Below, one piece after another: positions 26,984-35,519 of a stretch of DNA of 41,493 nucleotides (within the stretch, counting starts at the first letter, position 1; each line of letters begins with the position of its first letter). The stretch is from Succinatimonas sp. UBA6849. GTDB lineage: Bacteria; Pseudomonadota; Gammaproteobacteria; Enterobacterales; Succinivibrionaceae. A program made the position numbers and the translations under genes. The notes beneath the pieces are model-generated. The model did no database searches. It saw nothing but the letters and a program-made list of their open reading frames with translations, and was not told where the DNA came from. The DNA is taken from positions 1-41,493 of the forward strand of contig DKDL01000014.1 in assembly GCA_002449335.1 (NCBI GenBank), given 5' to 3'.

Positions 26984-27360
26984 AAAGATGAGTCAACCTG
27001 TAAGCCGAGTTCTGTTCTGCTAAGCAGTGGCAACCATTCCTCTAGACCAGCAATCGCTCGCTGGTTCCAGCAATCAACCCGCCCTCGGTTCGGACCAAAC
27101 CATAGAGAGCCTATTTGATCTTGCTCCAGGTGGAGTTTACCATGCCTTTCCTATTGCTAGAAAAGCGGTGAGCTCTTACCTCGCCATTTCACCCTTACCA
27201 CAAAGTGGCGGTTTACTTTCTGTTGCACTTGTCATGGGCTTGCGCCCTCCAGGCGTTACCTGGCACCTTGTCCTTCGGAGCTCGGACTTTCCTCCCCCAG
27301 TGACCGTATGCTTAAAGATCTTAAACACGCGTGCACGGCAGCGATTGCCCGGTCGACTCA
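26984..27360 (-). ncRNA. rnpB: RNase P RNA (M1 RNA, type A)
   Basis: Catalytic RNA that matures the 5' ends of tRNAs. The minus strand carries the conserved core: GAGGAAAGTCCG near the 5' part, GCCAGGTAACGCCTGG, GTGCAACAGAAAGTAAACCGCC, GGTAAACTCCACC, and near the 3' end CAGAACTCGGCTTAC. The ends are set by a perfect 9-bp P1 helix (GAGTCGACC at 27359-27351 with GGTTGACTC at 26998-26990, one G-U pair). Ends are accurate to a few bases. About 377 nt, as in E. coli. A TATAAT lies directly upstream. Confidence 0.95.
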
Positions 27361-27365
27361 CGTGC

Positions 27366-27395
27366 ATTATACATGAAAAAGGTTGACTCTTCGAA
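27366..27395 (-). promoter_or_regulatory. rnpB promoter
   Basis: Perfect TATAAT on the minus strand (27366-27371), about 6 bases before the predicted RNA 5' end; weak -35 TTCGAA (27390-27395) at 18 bases. Confidence 0.6.
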
Positions 27396-27429
27396 CTGTT
27401 AATTACTTTTATTCTAAAGCTTTTCATTC

Positions 27430-28272
27430 CTAGCTTTTGTTTTTAAGCTCTAAAGCTAGGTTATATAAATCGTTCTTTTTAATACCGGTAAGCTCTGATA
27501 AGACATTAGCTACCTGTTTTACAGGAGAGGTCTTTATAAGCTCTGAAATTGCCTTTACTACAGGAGCAGGAACTGAGGATGTTTCCTGTTTTAATGAACC
27601 GATAGCTACTACAAACTCGCCTTTAGTTCTATCAGGATCTGCCTTTAGGAAAGCAGCAGCATCTTTAGCTTTTAGACTATAGAACGATTCAAAAGTTTTA
27701 GTCATCTCTCTGCATAAAGTTACATCATGCTCAGGTAAAATCTTACCTACAATTTCCATGGTATCGACGATACGGCGTGGTGTCTCATAGAACACAGCAG
27801 TGTAGTCAGCATTCTCTAGTGACTGAACCTTTTCTGTTAATTCCTTTTCTTTTACAGGGAAAAAGCCTAAGAACATGAATTTGTCTGTAGGTAATGCACT
27901 AGCTTCAAGTGCTGTAATTAAGGCACATGGACCTGGCAGTGGCACTACTCTTACATCAGCTTTTGAGCACAGTGTTACTACTCTATAGCCAGGATCATTG
28001 ATTAAAGGAGAACCTGCATCAGAAATTAAAGCGACGATACCGCCATTTTTAACTTCATCAATAATGATAGATGCTCTCTGTTCCTCATTATGATCATGAC
28101 AGCTAATCATCTTTTTACCAGAGATCCCTAGCTTGTCTAAGAGGATTTTTGAATGTCTGGTATCTTCAGCTGCAATTAAAGTTGCATTTTTTAAGACTTC
28201 AATTGCACGTAAGGTGATGTCATCAAGATTACCAATTGGAGTAGGAACGATATATAAAGCACTATCTAACAT
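27430..28272 (-). CDS. rsmI: 16S rRNA (cytidine-1402-2'-O)-methyltransferase RsmI
   Basis: SAM-dependent enzyme that 2'-O-methylates C1402 of 16S rRNA, the nucleotide that RsmH N4-methylates. The 280-residue product is a tetrapyrrole-methylase-fold protein with PTPIGNLDDIT (10-20), AAEDTRHS (34-41), SDAGSPLINDPGY (84-96) and LPGPCALITAL. In E. coli rsmI lies beside lpoA, divergently; here the same pair is kept but a HEPN-like gene has come between. rnpB begins 69 bases downstream, on the same strand. Confidence 0.96.
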   Translation of the reverse strand: MLDSALYIVPTPIGNLDDITLRAIEVLKNATLIAAEDTRHSKILLDKLGISGKKMISCHDHNEEQRASIIIDEVKNGGIVALISDAGSPLINDPGYRVVTLCSKADVRVVPLPGPCALITALEASALPTDKFMFLGFFPVKEKELTEKVQSLENADYTAVFYETPRRIVDTMEIVGKILPEHDVTLCREMTKTFESFYSLKAKDAAAFLKADPDRTKGEFVVAIGSLKQETSSVPAPVVKAISELIKTSPVKQVANVLSELTGIKKNDLYNLALELKNKS

Positions 28273-28437
28273 GATTAACCTTTTGTCTTTGTAAGAGAAA
28301 AAGACTCTTTTGTTCTGTTTAATGGTTCTGTCTAATTGTTCTATTAAAAATCAATTGCCTCATTATACAGTCTGACAGCTTTGCTTTCATGTGTATTTGA
28401 GATAATCAAACTGTAAGCCTTGCTGTAAGTCTTACTG

Positions 28438-29097
28438 TCAATCTTCCTTTACATAAGGATAGAAGGCACGTCCCCAATCTCTGTCATGATGCTTTAGCAT
28501 GATGTCAAGAACCGCAGGCATCAGCTCTGATAAGATTTCACAACCATCATGTAACTGCATGCGATTAGCCTTACTGTTACAGGTTGCACCTCCATGGAAG
28601 AGCTGATTTCTAATGGTATAGAGTCTGTCAAAAACTATATTTAAAACCATCACCGTATTCTGCGTCATTAAAGATTTTAAAGCCTGTGAATTGTAACTTT
28701 GAAAAGACATCTCCCAATCTGCAGCTCTATCATCACCATTGTAAAAGTTCCAGTAAGGTTGGAAAGTGTACTTATTCTCTAAAAGCGCTTTGATACTCTG
28801 AGAAAAACGATTCCACAAGATCTTGTCTAAGTTTTTTTCTTCATCAAGAGAGGTTATGACTGTCAGAAAATCTCTAAAGCCTACCTTCTCTCCTAAATAA
28901 CCATCAGTTGTGATCTCTTTGCCATAAGCACAGTTAAAGGCAATCCATAAAGAGACAAACTTCAAATCTATATCTTCTTCAGGAAGAGCTTCTGCTTTTT
29001 TAATCCAACTGATCGCTCTGTGAATTCTGATACGAAAGGACTCTTCACAGTTATCACGTATCTCTTTGTAGAGTTTTTCTGTGCTCTCAATACTCAT
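28438..29097 (-). CDS. Stand-alone HEPN-like protein (putative ribonuclease)
   Basis: Uncharacterised 219-residue cytoplasmic protein, predicted all-helical. Near the C-terminus a helix reads LYTIRNQLFHGG, which contains the R-x4-H motif (Arg163, His168) that forms the ribonuclease site in many HEPN proteins and resembles the Apea-like HEPN group. Upstream is a Trp-rich region (SLWIAFNCAYG, residues 49-59). HEPN proteins act in toxin-antitoxin, abortive-infection and RNA-processing systems, but many family members with RNxxxHG have no proven role. No antitoxin or nucleotidyltransferase partner is next to it; it sits between rsmI and lpoA, divergent from lpoA. No signal peptide or membrane segment. 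Confidence 0.6.
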   Translation of the reverse strand: MSIESTEKLYKEIRDNCEESFRIRIHRAISWIKKAEALPEEDIDLKFVSLWIAFNCAYGKEITTDGYLGEKVGFRDFLTVITSLDEEKNLDKILWNRFSQSIKALLENKYTFQPYWNFYNGDDRAADWEMSFQSYNSQALKSLMTQNTVMVLNIVFDRLYTIRNQLFHGGATCNSKANRMQLHDGCEILSELMPAVLDIMLKHHDRDWGRAFYPYVKED

Positions 29098-29257
29098 GAT
29101 TTACCTTTTTAGCTGCCTATTAAAAATAGTATCTAATAAAATTTACAGTTCTCAGCTTCTTACTATGAGCGATTTTTGTTTCAATACACGTTACCTATCT
29201 CACATTATGGTAAAATATCCAACCAATAATTCATTTGTGATTTAGCAGGAAACTATC

Positions 29258-31087
29258 GTGAAAGCTAAAAGATCAACATTAAATCTATGTTTATGCAGTT
29301 TATTTGCAGCTGCAACCATTACTCTATCTGCTTGTGCTTCAAGTGAAGCTACTCAGAAAATCTCATCAACCAATGCTTTTGGTCCATTAAATCTGACTAC
29401 AGAGGAATACCAGCAGGCATTTGATGATGCATCAAGCGACACTAGCTTTAAGGCTCAAGTTCTTCTGACCCGTTCTCAGATCGTTTCAGGAGATTTAGAT
29501 AAAGCAGCTTCTAACATCAATGATCTATATGCAAACGCTCAGACTGATGTTCAAAAAGATCAGGCTTCTTTAGTTAAAGCAATGCTTTTAGTTAAACAGA
29601 ATCAGTTTAAAGAAGCATCTGCACTGTTAAATCAGGTTAACTATCAGGCTCTTCCAAAGCAGTCACTGTCTTACTACTTAATCTTAAACTCAAATGTAAA
29701 TGCAAAACTTTACAGACAGACCAAAGATCCAAAGTATGAGTTAAATGCTTTCAAGAACAAAGCAACTTTATTAAAGATTGTTGAAAAGAAAGCTGACAGA
29801 GCTACTGTAATCAATCAGAGCAATGATTTATTAAAAGTTCTAAGCGATAAAGATTTAGCTCAGGCAATGAAATCAGCTCAGTCTGATTATGATAAGGGCT
29901 TTATTGAGTACGCTATCATCACTCGTTCACAGAGTAGTGAGTTACAGCAGCAGGCTTTAGCTGACTTCTCAAAGAAATACCCTAACCACCCTGTAAATGA
30001 GCTTATTGCTTCTACCAATACTCAGGATACAGCTTCAGCAGAAACTGCTGACAATACAGTAGTTGATAATGAAGCTGCAACATCATCTGATGATGCAACT
30101 CCAGAGAACGCAGCTCCTGCTAATGTTCCAGCTAACGCTCTATTCAAGTTCTCTGATGGTGACAGAATTGCAGTGTTATTACCTCTATCTGGTCGTTTTG
30201 CTCCAATCGTAGGCGAGCCTGCTAAGTTAGGTATTTTAGCTGCATTAAAAGACAGAAATTCAAACTCAAAGGTTGTTTTCTACGATACCAACAAGAACAA
30301 CATCTCTGAGATCGTAGCAAAAGTTCAGAACGATGGTACCAAGCTTGTAATTGGTCCTATCTTAAAACCTGAAGTTAATGCTTTAAATGCAACAGGTCTT
30401 AAGGTTCCTTCAATCGTATTAAACCAGCCTGAAGGTAGCAAGCCTGCTAATCAGTGGTACTTCGATTTAGGTCCTAACTACGAAGGTGCTATCGCTGCTT
30501 CAAAGATCTATGCTGATGGCTACAAAAAACCAGTTGTAATTGCACAAAACAGTGATACAGCTTCACAGCGTTCAGTTCACAGCTTCAAGACCACTTTCTC
30601 AAAGGTAAATGCAAACGTACCAGTTTGCTATTACTCCGATGCATCAACCATTAAGACTTCAATGTCAAATTGCCCTCTATCAGAGGCAGACAGTGCTTAT
30701 GTGAATGCATCAGTTGTTGACGCTGTAGCTATCAAAGCAGCTATTCCATCAACAGTTCATGTTTACCTAACTGATAAGAGCTACATTGGTGTTAATAACT
30801 CATCTCAAGAGTTAGCACTTAAAGGTTCAACCTTAGGTGATATGCCTTGGTTATTAACCGATAGCCCATTAAAGGACTCATTCATGCAGTCTTTACCAAA
30901 GGCTAACAATCAGGTTCAAAGAGTATTTGCAGCAGCTTACGACAGCGTAAACTTCGCTCTTGAGATTGAGAAGTTAGCTGCTAACAAGGATGACGTATTA
31001 CACGGTCTATCAGGCGATATCTCTTTAGGTCAGAATGGTCTAATTGAATCAACTCCTATGTGGGTTGACTTAGGCAAGATTAGATAA
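29258..31087 (+). CDS. lpoA: Outer-membrane lipoprotein LpoA, activator of PBP1a
   Basis: Periplasm-facing outer-membrane lipoprotein that stimulates the transpeptidase of PBP1a. The 609-residue product has a lipoprotein signal with lipobox LSAC (lipidated Cys26), an N-terminal helical TPR-like part (about 38-250), an acidic Ala/Asp-rich linker (about 255-290), and a C-terminal LppC/periplasmic-binding-like domain starting at IAVLLPLSGRFAPIVG. Start is GTG with AGGA 7 bases upstream; no ATG fits the signal peptide. A strong terminator follows. E. coli has yraN-diaA after lpoA; here an unrelated ATPase gene follows. Confidence 0.93.
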   Translation: MKAKRSTLNLCLCSLFAAATITLSACASSEATQKISSTNAFGPLNLTTEEYQQAFDDASSDTSFKAQVLLTRSQIVSGDLDKAASNINDLYANAQTDVQKDQASLVKAMLLVKQNQFKEASALLNQVNYQALPKQSLSYYLILNSNVNAKLYRQTKDPKYELNAFKNKATLLKIVEKKADRATVINQSNDLLKVLSDKDLAQAMKSAQSDYDKGFIEYAIITRSQSSELQQQALADFSKKYPNHPVNELIASTNTQDTASAETADNTVVDNEAATSSDDATPENAAPANVPANALFKFSDGDRIAVLLPLSGRFAPIVGEPAKLGILAALKDRNSNSKVVFYDTNKNNISEIVAKVQNDGTKLVIGPILKPEVNALNATGLKVPSIVLNQPEGSKPANQWYFDLGPNYEGAIAASKIYADGYKKPVVIAQNSDTASQRSVHSFKTTFSKVNANVPVCYYSDASTIKTSMSNCPLSEADSAYVNASVVDAVAIKAAIPSTVHVYLTDKSYIGVNNSSQELALKGSTLGDMPWLLTDSPLKDSFMQSLPKANNQVQRVFAAAYDSVNFALEIEKLAANKDDVLHGLSGDISLGQNGLIESTPMWVDLGKIR

Positions 31088-31108
31088 GCTTAAATCTGTA
31101 AGTTTCAG

Positions 31109-31137
31109 AAAAGGCGGTTTTATAACCGCCTTTTTTA
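31109..31137 (+). terminator. Terminator after lpoA
   Basis: Stem GGCGGTT/AACCGCC (31113-31119 with 31124-31130), TTAT-type loop, then six T. Confidence 0.92.
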
Positions 31138-31222
31138 ATATTCTCAAAAAAAACGTAAGATCCTTTTACCGAGTTTTAGGCTAAAATCAATATATACAAA
31201 TTCCACTTCTAGGAACTTATAA

Positions 31223-32413
31223 ATGATTTTAACCGATATTAGGATTAACAATCTGTACTGCTTTGATGACTTTTACGTCGACTTCTCTTATCCAAGAAAA
31301 GTAAACTCATCCACCATAGATTACGAATTTCTTGAAGAAAGACCAAACTTCAATATCAAAAGATTCTGTGCAATCATGGGGACGAACTCATCAGGCAAAA
31401 CTGCACTTGGAAAAGTTCTATTTGGTATTGAGAATTTCATTATCAGAAAAGAAATAGCCGATAGCTTAAAAACTGGCATCTGCAACAAAACTGAAAATGC
31501 TTCGATTGAGGTGAAATTTGTTACACCTTCAGATTTAAAATTCCACAGTCTGTTTTTGGAATTCAACACTGATTCTGTGTTTCCTATAAAAGAGCTTACC
31601 TATAAAGCTATTCCTATATTACAAAATGACAGTTGCCTGTCTTGCAACAAGAGAATTGATGCTATATCTCAGCACACAATCTCAAAGAGGTACACTTACA
31701 TATCTTCTGCTAAAGCTTCAATTATGACTGCTTATGACTCCTTTTGTAAGATAAAATTCGACTCTGAATATTGGAATTTTAAGCTAGAAAACAACCTCGA
31801 TTGTCATGATAATTTTTGCAATACAGATGCCAATCCATCAAGAGCTTTAATCGAGAAGATCATAAAATCATATGATCCTTCTATAACAAACGTGACAACT
31901 ATTACTGCAACAACCAAAGGTTCTGTTGAAGGTTATTTTATAGAATTTGAGAATGGCGACTCAGTAAGACTTAACAAAAGAGGAAAGGTACTGTCTGAGT
32001 ATCCTGTTAGATTATCCAAAGGAACCTTTGATTCTCTGCATCTTGTTGCTTTGATTGCAAATATACTTGAGCAAGGCTCTGACAGTTGTACTTATTACCT
32101 GGACAATTTATTGTCATCTGCAGACAGTGATATTGAGATAGATCTTATAAATCTAATGATCTCAAAGTTAAAAAATAACTCACAGCTGTTTTATACAACA
32201 CACAATAATAAGATCTTAACTCTTAATATTCCTACTCATTCATTCTTATTTCTAAGTAAAAAAGGGAAATTCGTTGAGGCTTATCAGCCTGAAAAAATGT
32301 CCTTTAATAAAAATGACAGGAATTTGTTCTCTTATGTCAAAAATAATATGTTTGGAACAGTGCCAGATACAGATAGCATTCTTGAGATCTTACTTAATGA
32401 GAACTTTAAATAG
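31223..32413 (+). CDS. AAA/ABC-type ATPase of unknown function
   Basis: Soluble protein of 396 residues with an ABC/RecF-like ATPase arrangement. Near the N-terminus IRINNLYCFDDFYVDFSYP leads to a Walker A GTNSSGKT (53-60). An ABC-signature-like LSKG lies at 264-267, a Walker B region YYLDN at 291-295 and an H-loop TTHN at 325-328. The catalytic acid that normally follows the Walker B aspartate is Asn295 here, so hydrolysis may be slow or need another residue. A Cys-containing middle region (about 138-200) is not recognised. No nuclease domain is fused. Such proteins (AAA_15/AAA_21 type) often belong to defence or mobile-element systems, but no partner lies adjacent. AGGAA precedes the ATG; the gene follows the lpoA terminator and converges on sspB. 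Confidence 0.7.
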   Translation: MILTDIRINNLYCFDDFYVDFSYPRKVNSSTIDYEFLEERPNFNIKRFCAIMGTNSSGKTALGKVLFGIENFIIRKEIADSLKTGICNKTENASIEVKFVTPSDLKFHSLFLEFNTDSVFPIKELTYKAIPILQNDSCLSCNKRIDAISQHTISKRYTYISSAKASIMTAYDSFCKIKFDSEYWNFKLENNLDCHDNFCNTDANPSRALIEKIIKSYDPSITNVTTITATTKGSVEGYFIEFENGDSVRLNKRGKVLSEYPVRLSKGTFDSLHLVALIANILEQGSDSCTYYLDNLLSSADSDIEIDLINLMISKLKNNSQLFYTTHNNKILTLNIPTHSFLFLSKKGKFVEAYQPEKMSFNKNDRNLFSYVKNNMFGTVPDTDSILEILLNENFK

Positions 32414-32502
32414 GACTCGCCTAAACTATGATATTTTCCAAAAGTAAAGTTGCCTAGAAATTCATAGACAACCTATCTTTGAAGTAAAATTAAGAAATGT
32501 GC

Positions 32503-33060
32503 TTATTCATCATCCTTTACAAAAGAGAAAGCTGGTTTATTCTCTTCTTTTACAGGAGTTGTAGTTTCAATCTTAGTAGCTTCTGATGTCTTTATATCTG
32601 CTTGAGTTTTTTCATCTTCAGCTGTATCGTCAGATAAGACTTCCTCATCGTCAGTTTCATCTTCATCATCTAATTCGAACATAGGAGATTCCTGCCCTTC
32701 ATCTGGATATACTTCATCATCTGGAGCTAAATCTAACTGTTCTAAGGCGGTACCAATAGGCAGAGCAGATCCTGATTCTAAAGCAATTAACTGCTCCATC
32801 GCGTGGAAAGGAATGTAGATATCTTCACTCTTTCCCTTAAAGCGAGCTTTAAAAGAAATACCTTTAGGTGAGCACTCATAATCTGCGATGGCTGAAGGTA
32901 AAAGACTTAAGATAATGCGACCATCCTTTACATATTCAACAGGAACTCTAACACCAGGCATCTTAGCATCAACTAACAAATGTGGAGTGATCTTATTGTC
33001 GATTAGCCAATCATAATAAGCGGTGAATAGATAAGGTTTTAAGCTTTTTAATCTTTCCAT
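32503..33060 (-). CDS. sspB: ClpXP specificity adaptor SspB
   Basis: Binds SsrA-tagged proteins and delivers them to ClpXP. I start at the ATG at 33060 (185 residues, MERLKSLKPYLFTAYYDW), which matches E. coli SspB and has AGAGGA about 10 bases upstream; longer in-frame extensions run through the rpsI terminator and into rpsI. The folded domain (about 1-110) has WLIDNKITPHLLVD and PGVRVP; then comes an acidic disordered tail; the end PAFSFVK resembles the ClpX-binding tail PALRVVK of E. coli. sspA, which precedes sspB in E. coli, is absent; sspB has its own possible promoter after the rpsI terminator. Confidence 0.93.
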   Translation of the reverse strand: MERLKSLKPYLFTAYYDWLIDNKITPHLLVDAKMPGVRVPVEYVKDGRIILSLLPSAIADYECSPKGISFKARFKGKSEDIYIPFHAMEQLIALESGSALPIGTALEQLDLAPDDEVYPDEGQESPMFELDDEDETDDEEVLSDDTAEDEKTQADIKTSEATKIETTTPVKEENKPAFSFVKDDE

Positions 33061-33081
33061 AACAGATATCCTCTGAAGGAT

Positions 33082-33087
33082 ATTATA
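33082..33087 (-). promoter_or_regulatory. -10 element for sspB
   Basis: TATAAT on the minus strand, about 22 bases upstream of the sspB ATG. The -35 region falls inside the rpsI terminator T run and is poor. Confidence 0.4.
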
Positions 33088-33101
33088 CATAAAAAATGCA
33101 T

Positions 33102-33130
33102 AAAAAAACCTCTGCGGTGAGGCAGAGGCT
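33102..33130 (-). terminator. Terminator after rpsI
   Basis: Stem CCTCTGC/GCAGAGG (33109-33115 with 33122-33128), 6-base loop, seven T in the rpsI direction. Confidence 0.9.
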
Positions 33131-33160
33131 TTTGACAAAACAATGAAAATTGTTTTGATA

Positions 33161-33553
33161 TTAACGCTTTGAGTACTGTGGACGTTTACGAGCTTTGTGA
33201 AGACCAACCTTCTTACGCTCTACAGCACGAGCATCACGAGTTACGAAGCCAGCCTTACGTAAAGCTGAACGGAAAGTCTCGTCATACTGAATTAAAGCTC
33301 TGGTGATGCCTAAACGGATAGCACCAGCCTGACCAGTGATACCACCACCGTTAACAGTGATGTATAAGTCAAACTTGTCAGCAACTTCTAATAACTCTAA
33401 TGGCTGAGCTACAACCATACGAGAAGTTGGACGACCAAAATACTGATCAAGAGTCTTACCATTGATCTCTAATTTACCAGTACCCTGCTTTAAGAATACA
33501 CGTGCAGTTGAGTCCTTACGACGACCGGTACCATAATACTGATTTGCAGCCAT
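33161..33553 (-). CDS. rpsI: 30S ribosomal protein S9
   Basis: Small-subunit protein whose C-terminal tail reaches the P-site tRNA. 130 residues as in E. coli, with YYGTGRRKDSTARV at the start, GGGITGQAGAIRLGITRAL in the middle, and the basic tail KARKRPQYSKR. It follows rplM by 13 bases in the universal rplM-rpsI operon. Confidence 0.98.
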   Translation of the reverse strand: MAANQYYGTGRRKDSTARVFLKQGTGKLEINGKTLDQYFGRPTSRMVVAQPLELLEVADKFDLYITVNGGGITGQAGAIRLGITRALIQYDETFRSALRKAGFVTRDARAVERKKVGLHKARKRPQYSKR

Positions 33554-33566
33554 TTGCTAATGCTCC

Positions 33567-33995
33567 TTAAAACTTGATAACCTGAGGCTGTTGAGCAGCA
33601 TGATTATGTGACTCACCAGCATATACCTTTAGCTTACGGAACATAGCACGACCTAATGGTCCCTTTGGAAGCATACCGCGAACAGCAGTCTCGATAACAT
33701 CCTCTGGCTTACGTGCTAATAACTTCTCGAAAGACTCTGACTTGATTCCACCTGGGAAACCAGTGTGGTGATAATACATCTTGTCGTGAGCCTTGTTACC
33801 AGTTACCTTAACCTTTGATGCGTTGATTACGATAACATAATCACCGGTATCTAAGAATGGAGTGTACTCTGGCTTGTGCTTACCGCGTAAACGTAAAGCA
33901 ATTTCAGTAGCTAGGCGACCTAAAGTCTGACCCTCAGCATCAATAACTAACCAATCACGCTTAATTGTTGATGGTGTTGCAACATAAGTTTTCAT
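33567..33995 (-). CDS. rplM: 50S ribosomal protein L13
   Basis: Early-assembling large-subunit protein. The start at 33995 gives 142 residues (MKTYVATPSTIKRDWLVIDA), the E. coli length; an upstream in-frame ATG at 34091 would add an implausible leader and is rejected. AAGGG lies 7 bases upstream of the chosen ATG. GDYVIVINASKVKVTGNK and MLPKGPLGRAM are hallmark segments. A leader of about 137 bases with several hairpins precedes it; in E. coli L13 autoregulates this operon. Confidence 0.98.
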   Translation of the reverse strand: MKTYVATPSTIKRDWLVIDAEGQTLGRLATEIALRLRGKHKPEYTPFLDTGDYVIVINASKVKVTGNKAHDKMYYHHTGFPGGIKSESFEKLLARKPEDVIETAVRGMLPKGPLGRAMFRKLKVYAGESHNHAAQQPQVIKF

Positions 33996-34138
33996 TAAAA
34001 AACCCTTTTTTGAAGGAAAATTTCCTTTAAAACATACAGATAAAAATATCTGCTCTCTTTCCAAACAGACTGATTTCTCAATCTGCATCAAGAAACTCGG
34101 GTGGGAAACCGGTTCCTCGATTAGAGGGGCAATGGTGT

Positions 34139-34167
34139 ATTTTAAACAAAATAGCGACTTTTATCAA
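34139..34167 (-). promoter_or_regulatory. rplM-rpsI promoter
   Basis: Minus strand TTGATA (34162-34167), 17 bases, TAAAAT (34139-34144): 5 of 6 at each element. The leader down to 33996 contains hairpins CCTC-GATTA-GAGG, CAGATA-TATCTG and a GGAAATTTTCC palindrome overlapping the region before the ribosome site. Confidence 0.7.
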
Positions 34168-34230
34168 ACAATATTTTCATTAATTTAGCGCATAAAAATC
34201 GAAAATTAATTTTCACTATGAAAGTTTGAA

Positions 34231-35376
34231 TTAGGATCTTTTGAGGAGGGAACCTCTTAAGATAATCTCTTTTATTTTTAGATTTTTGTCTACTACTAAA
34301 AGGTCAGCTCTTTTGCCTTCAGCAATTGAACCTACTTTATCATCAATCTTCAAAGCTCGAGCAGGATTTATAGTACAGGCTTTTACAGCACTCTCAAGAC
34401 TTACTCCCATGTTTAGTACTGCATTTCTAAAGCAACTATAAAGATTGGTAACTGAACCTGCAATAGTGCCATCTTTTAAGGTAGCTTTATTACCTTGTAC
34501 AAAGACCTTCTGGCCGCCTAAAGAATATTCACCGTCATCTAGACCTGTAGCCATCATTGAATCTGAAATCATGACAATGCGGTCATCTCCCATTAAAGAG
34601 AACAGGATGTTTACCACAGTCTTATCGACATGCACTCCATCTGTAATAAGCTCACAAAAGACTGACTTATGTTCAAAGGCAGCTCCTACAGGACCTGGTG
34701 CACGGTGATTTAATGGGGGCATTGCATTAAAGGTATGTGTAAGTTCATTAGCGCCACTGTCCATTGCAACTGAAGCTGTTTCATAGTCTGTTACTGTGTG
34801 ACCTATAGAGAAAGACACTTTATTATGAAATGCCTTAATCAGATCTAATGCACCAGTCTCTTCAGGAGCAATTACGACTTTTTTAATTAAACCTTGTGAG
34901 GCTTCATAAAGTGACTCTAAATCTTGAGCATTGGGGTTCAGTACATATTCAGGATTTTGCGCACCTAACTTTTTAGGACTTACAAAAGGGCCTTCCATGT
35001 AGATACCTTCAAGAGAAGCTTCTTTATCGTTTAGTTGACGCTTAAATTCTAAGGCAGAATTTATACTCTGTTTAATAGCTTCAACAGGCATGGTCATAGT
35101 AGCAGGTGCGATTGAAGTTACGCCGTTTGAAGCTTCATATGAAGCTAAAGTCTTAACACTCTCTAGAGTGCCATCCATAAAGTCGACTCTTGCAGCTCCA
35201 TGAAAATGCAGATCGATAAAACCAGGAATTACGTAACAGTCATCAGCATTGATAACTAAAGCATCACTGTTATCATCGCTTTTCTCACTAAGACTTTTAA
35301 TTCTTTTAGCTTCAATTTTAATATCTTTGTTTTCAAAGCCCTGTTTTGTATAAACTAAGCCATTTTTAATCAGCAT
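34231..35376 (-). CDS. nagA: N-acetylglucosamine-6-phosphate deacetylase
   Basis: Hydrolyses GlcNAc-6-P to glucosamine-6-P and acetate, in chitin or sialic-acid sugar use and in recycling of cell-wall GlcNAc. The 381-residue amidohydrolase has GFIDLHFHG (His57, His59), metal ligands Glu128, His193 and His214, the ELTHTFNAMPPLNHRAPG motif and catalytic Asp272. The two early histidines are of the type found in binuclear NagA enzymes, unlike E. coli. Its ATG lies inside the last codons of the IS-split small gene copy (11-base overlap), so the two were once an operon. nagB, nagC and nagE are not here. The IS upstream probably separates nagA from its original promoter. Confidence 0.95.
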   Translation of the reverse strand: MLIKNGLVYTKQGFENKDIKIEAKRIKSLSEKSDDNSDALVINADDCYVIPGFIDLHFHGAARVDFMDGTLESVKTLASYEASNGVTSIAPATMTMPVEAIKQSINSALEFKRQLNDKEASLEGIYMEGPFVSPKKLGAQNPEYVLNPNAQDLESLYEASQGLIKKVVIAPEETGALDLIKAFHNKVSFSIGHTVTDYETASVAMDSGANELTHTFNAMPPLNHRAPGPVGAAFEHKSVFCELITDGVHVDKTVVNILFSLMGDDRIVMISDSMMATGLDDGEYSLGGQKVFVQGNKATLKDGTIAGSVTNLYSCFRNAVLNMGVSLESAVKACTINPARALKIDDKVGSIAEGKRADLLVVDKNLKIKEIILRGSLLKRS

Positions 35377-35510
35377 ATAAAGACCTTATTTTGCGTTCTC
35401 TTTGTTTACATTCCACTTTATTTTCAGCACATTCTTTGCAAGGATCTTTTACCTCCCCTAAATAACAAGGAAATACAGGAAGACCTTCGTATTTTGCTTT
35501 GAGAGCATCC

Positions 35511-35519
35511 AATTTTTCA
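35511..35519. repeat. IS target-site duplication, left copy
   Basis: AATTTTTCA, identical to 37169-37177, immediately outside the left IS end. Confidence 0.88.

Noticed and set aside
27027..27427. Open frames on both strands across the RNase P RNA
   Set aside because: The segment is rnpB by its conserved core motifs and P1 helix; the frames are incidental.
32450..32480. Inverted repeat between the ATPase gene and sspB as a terminator
   Set aside because: GTTGCCTA/TAGACAAC has a mismatch and no following T run on either strand.
33061..33207. N-terminal extension of sspB running back into rpsI
   Set aside because: It would cross the rpsI terminator and coding end; the ATG at 33060 matches the SspB start and has a ribosome site.
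33996..34091. Longer start for rplM at 34091
   Set aside because: It adds 32 residues unlike any L13; the ATG at 33995 gives the normal 142-residue protein with a ribosome site.
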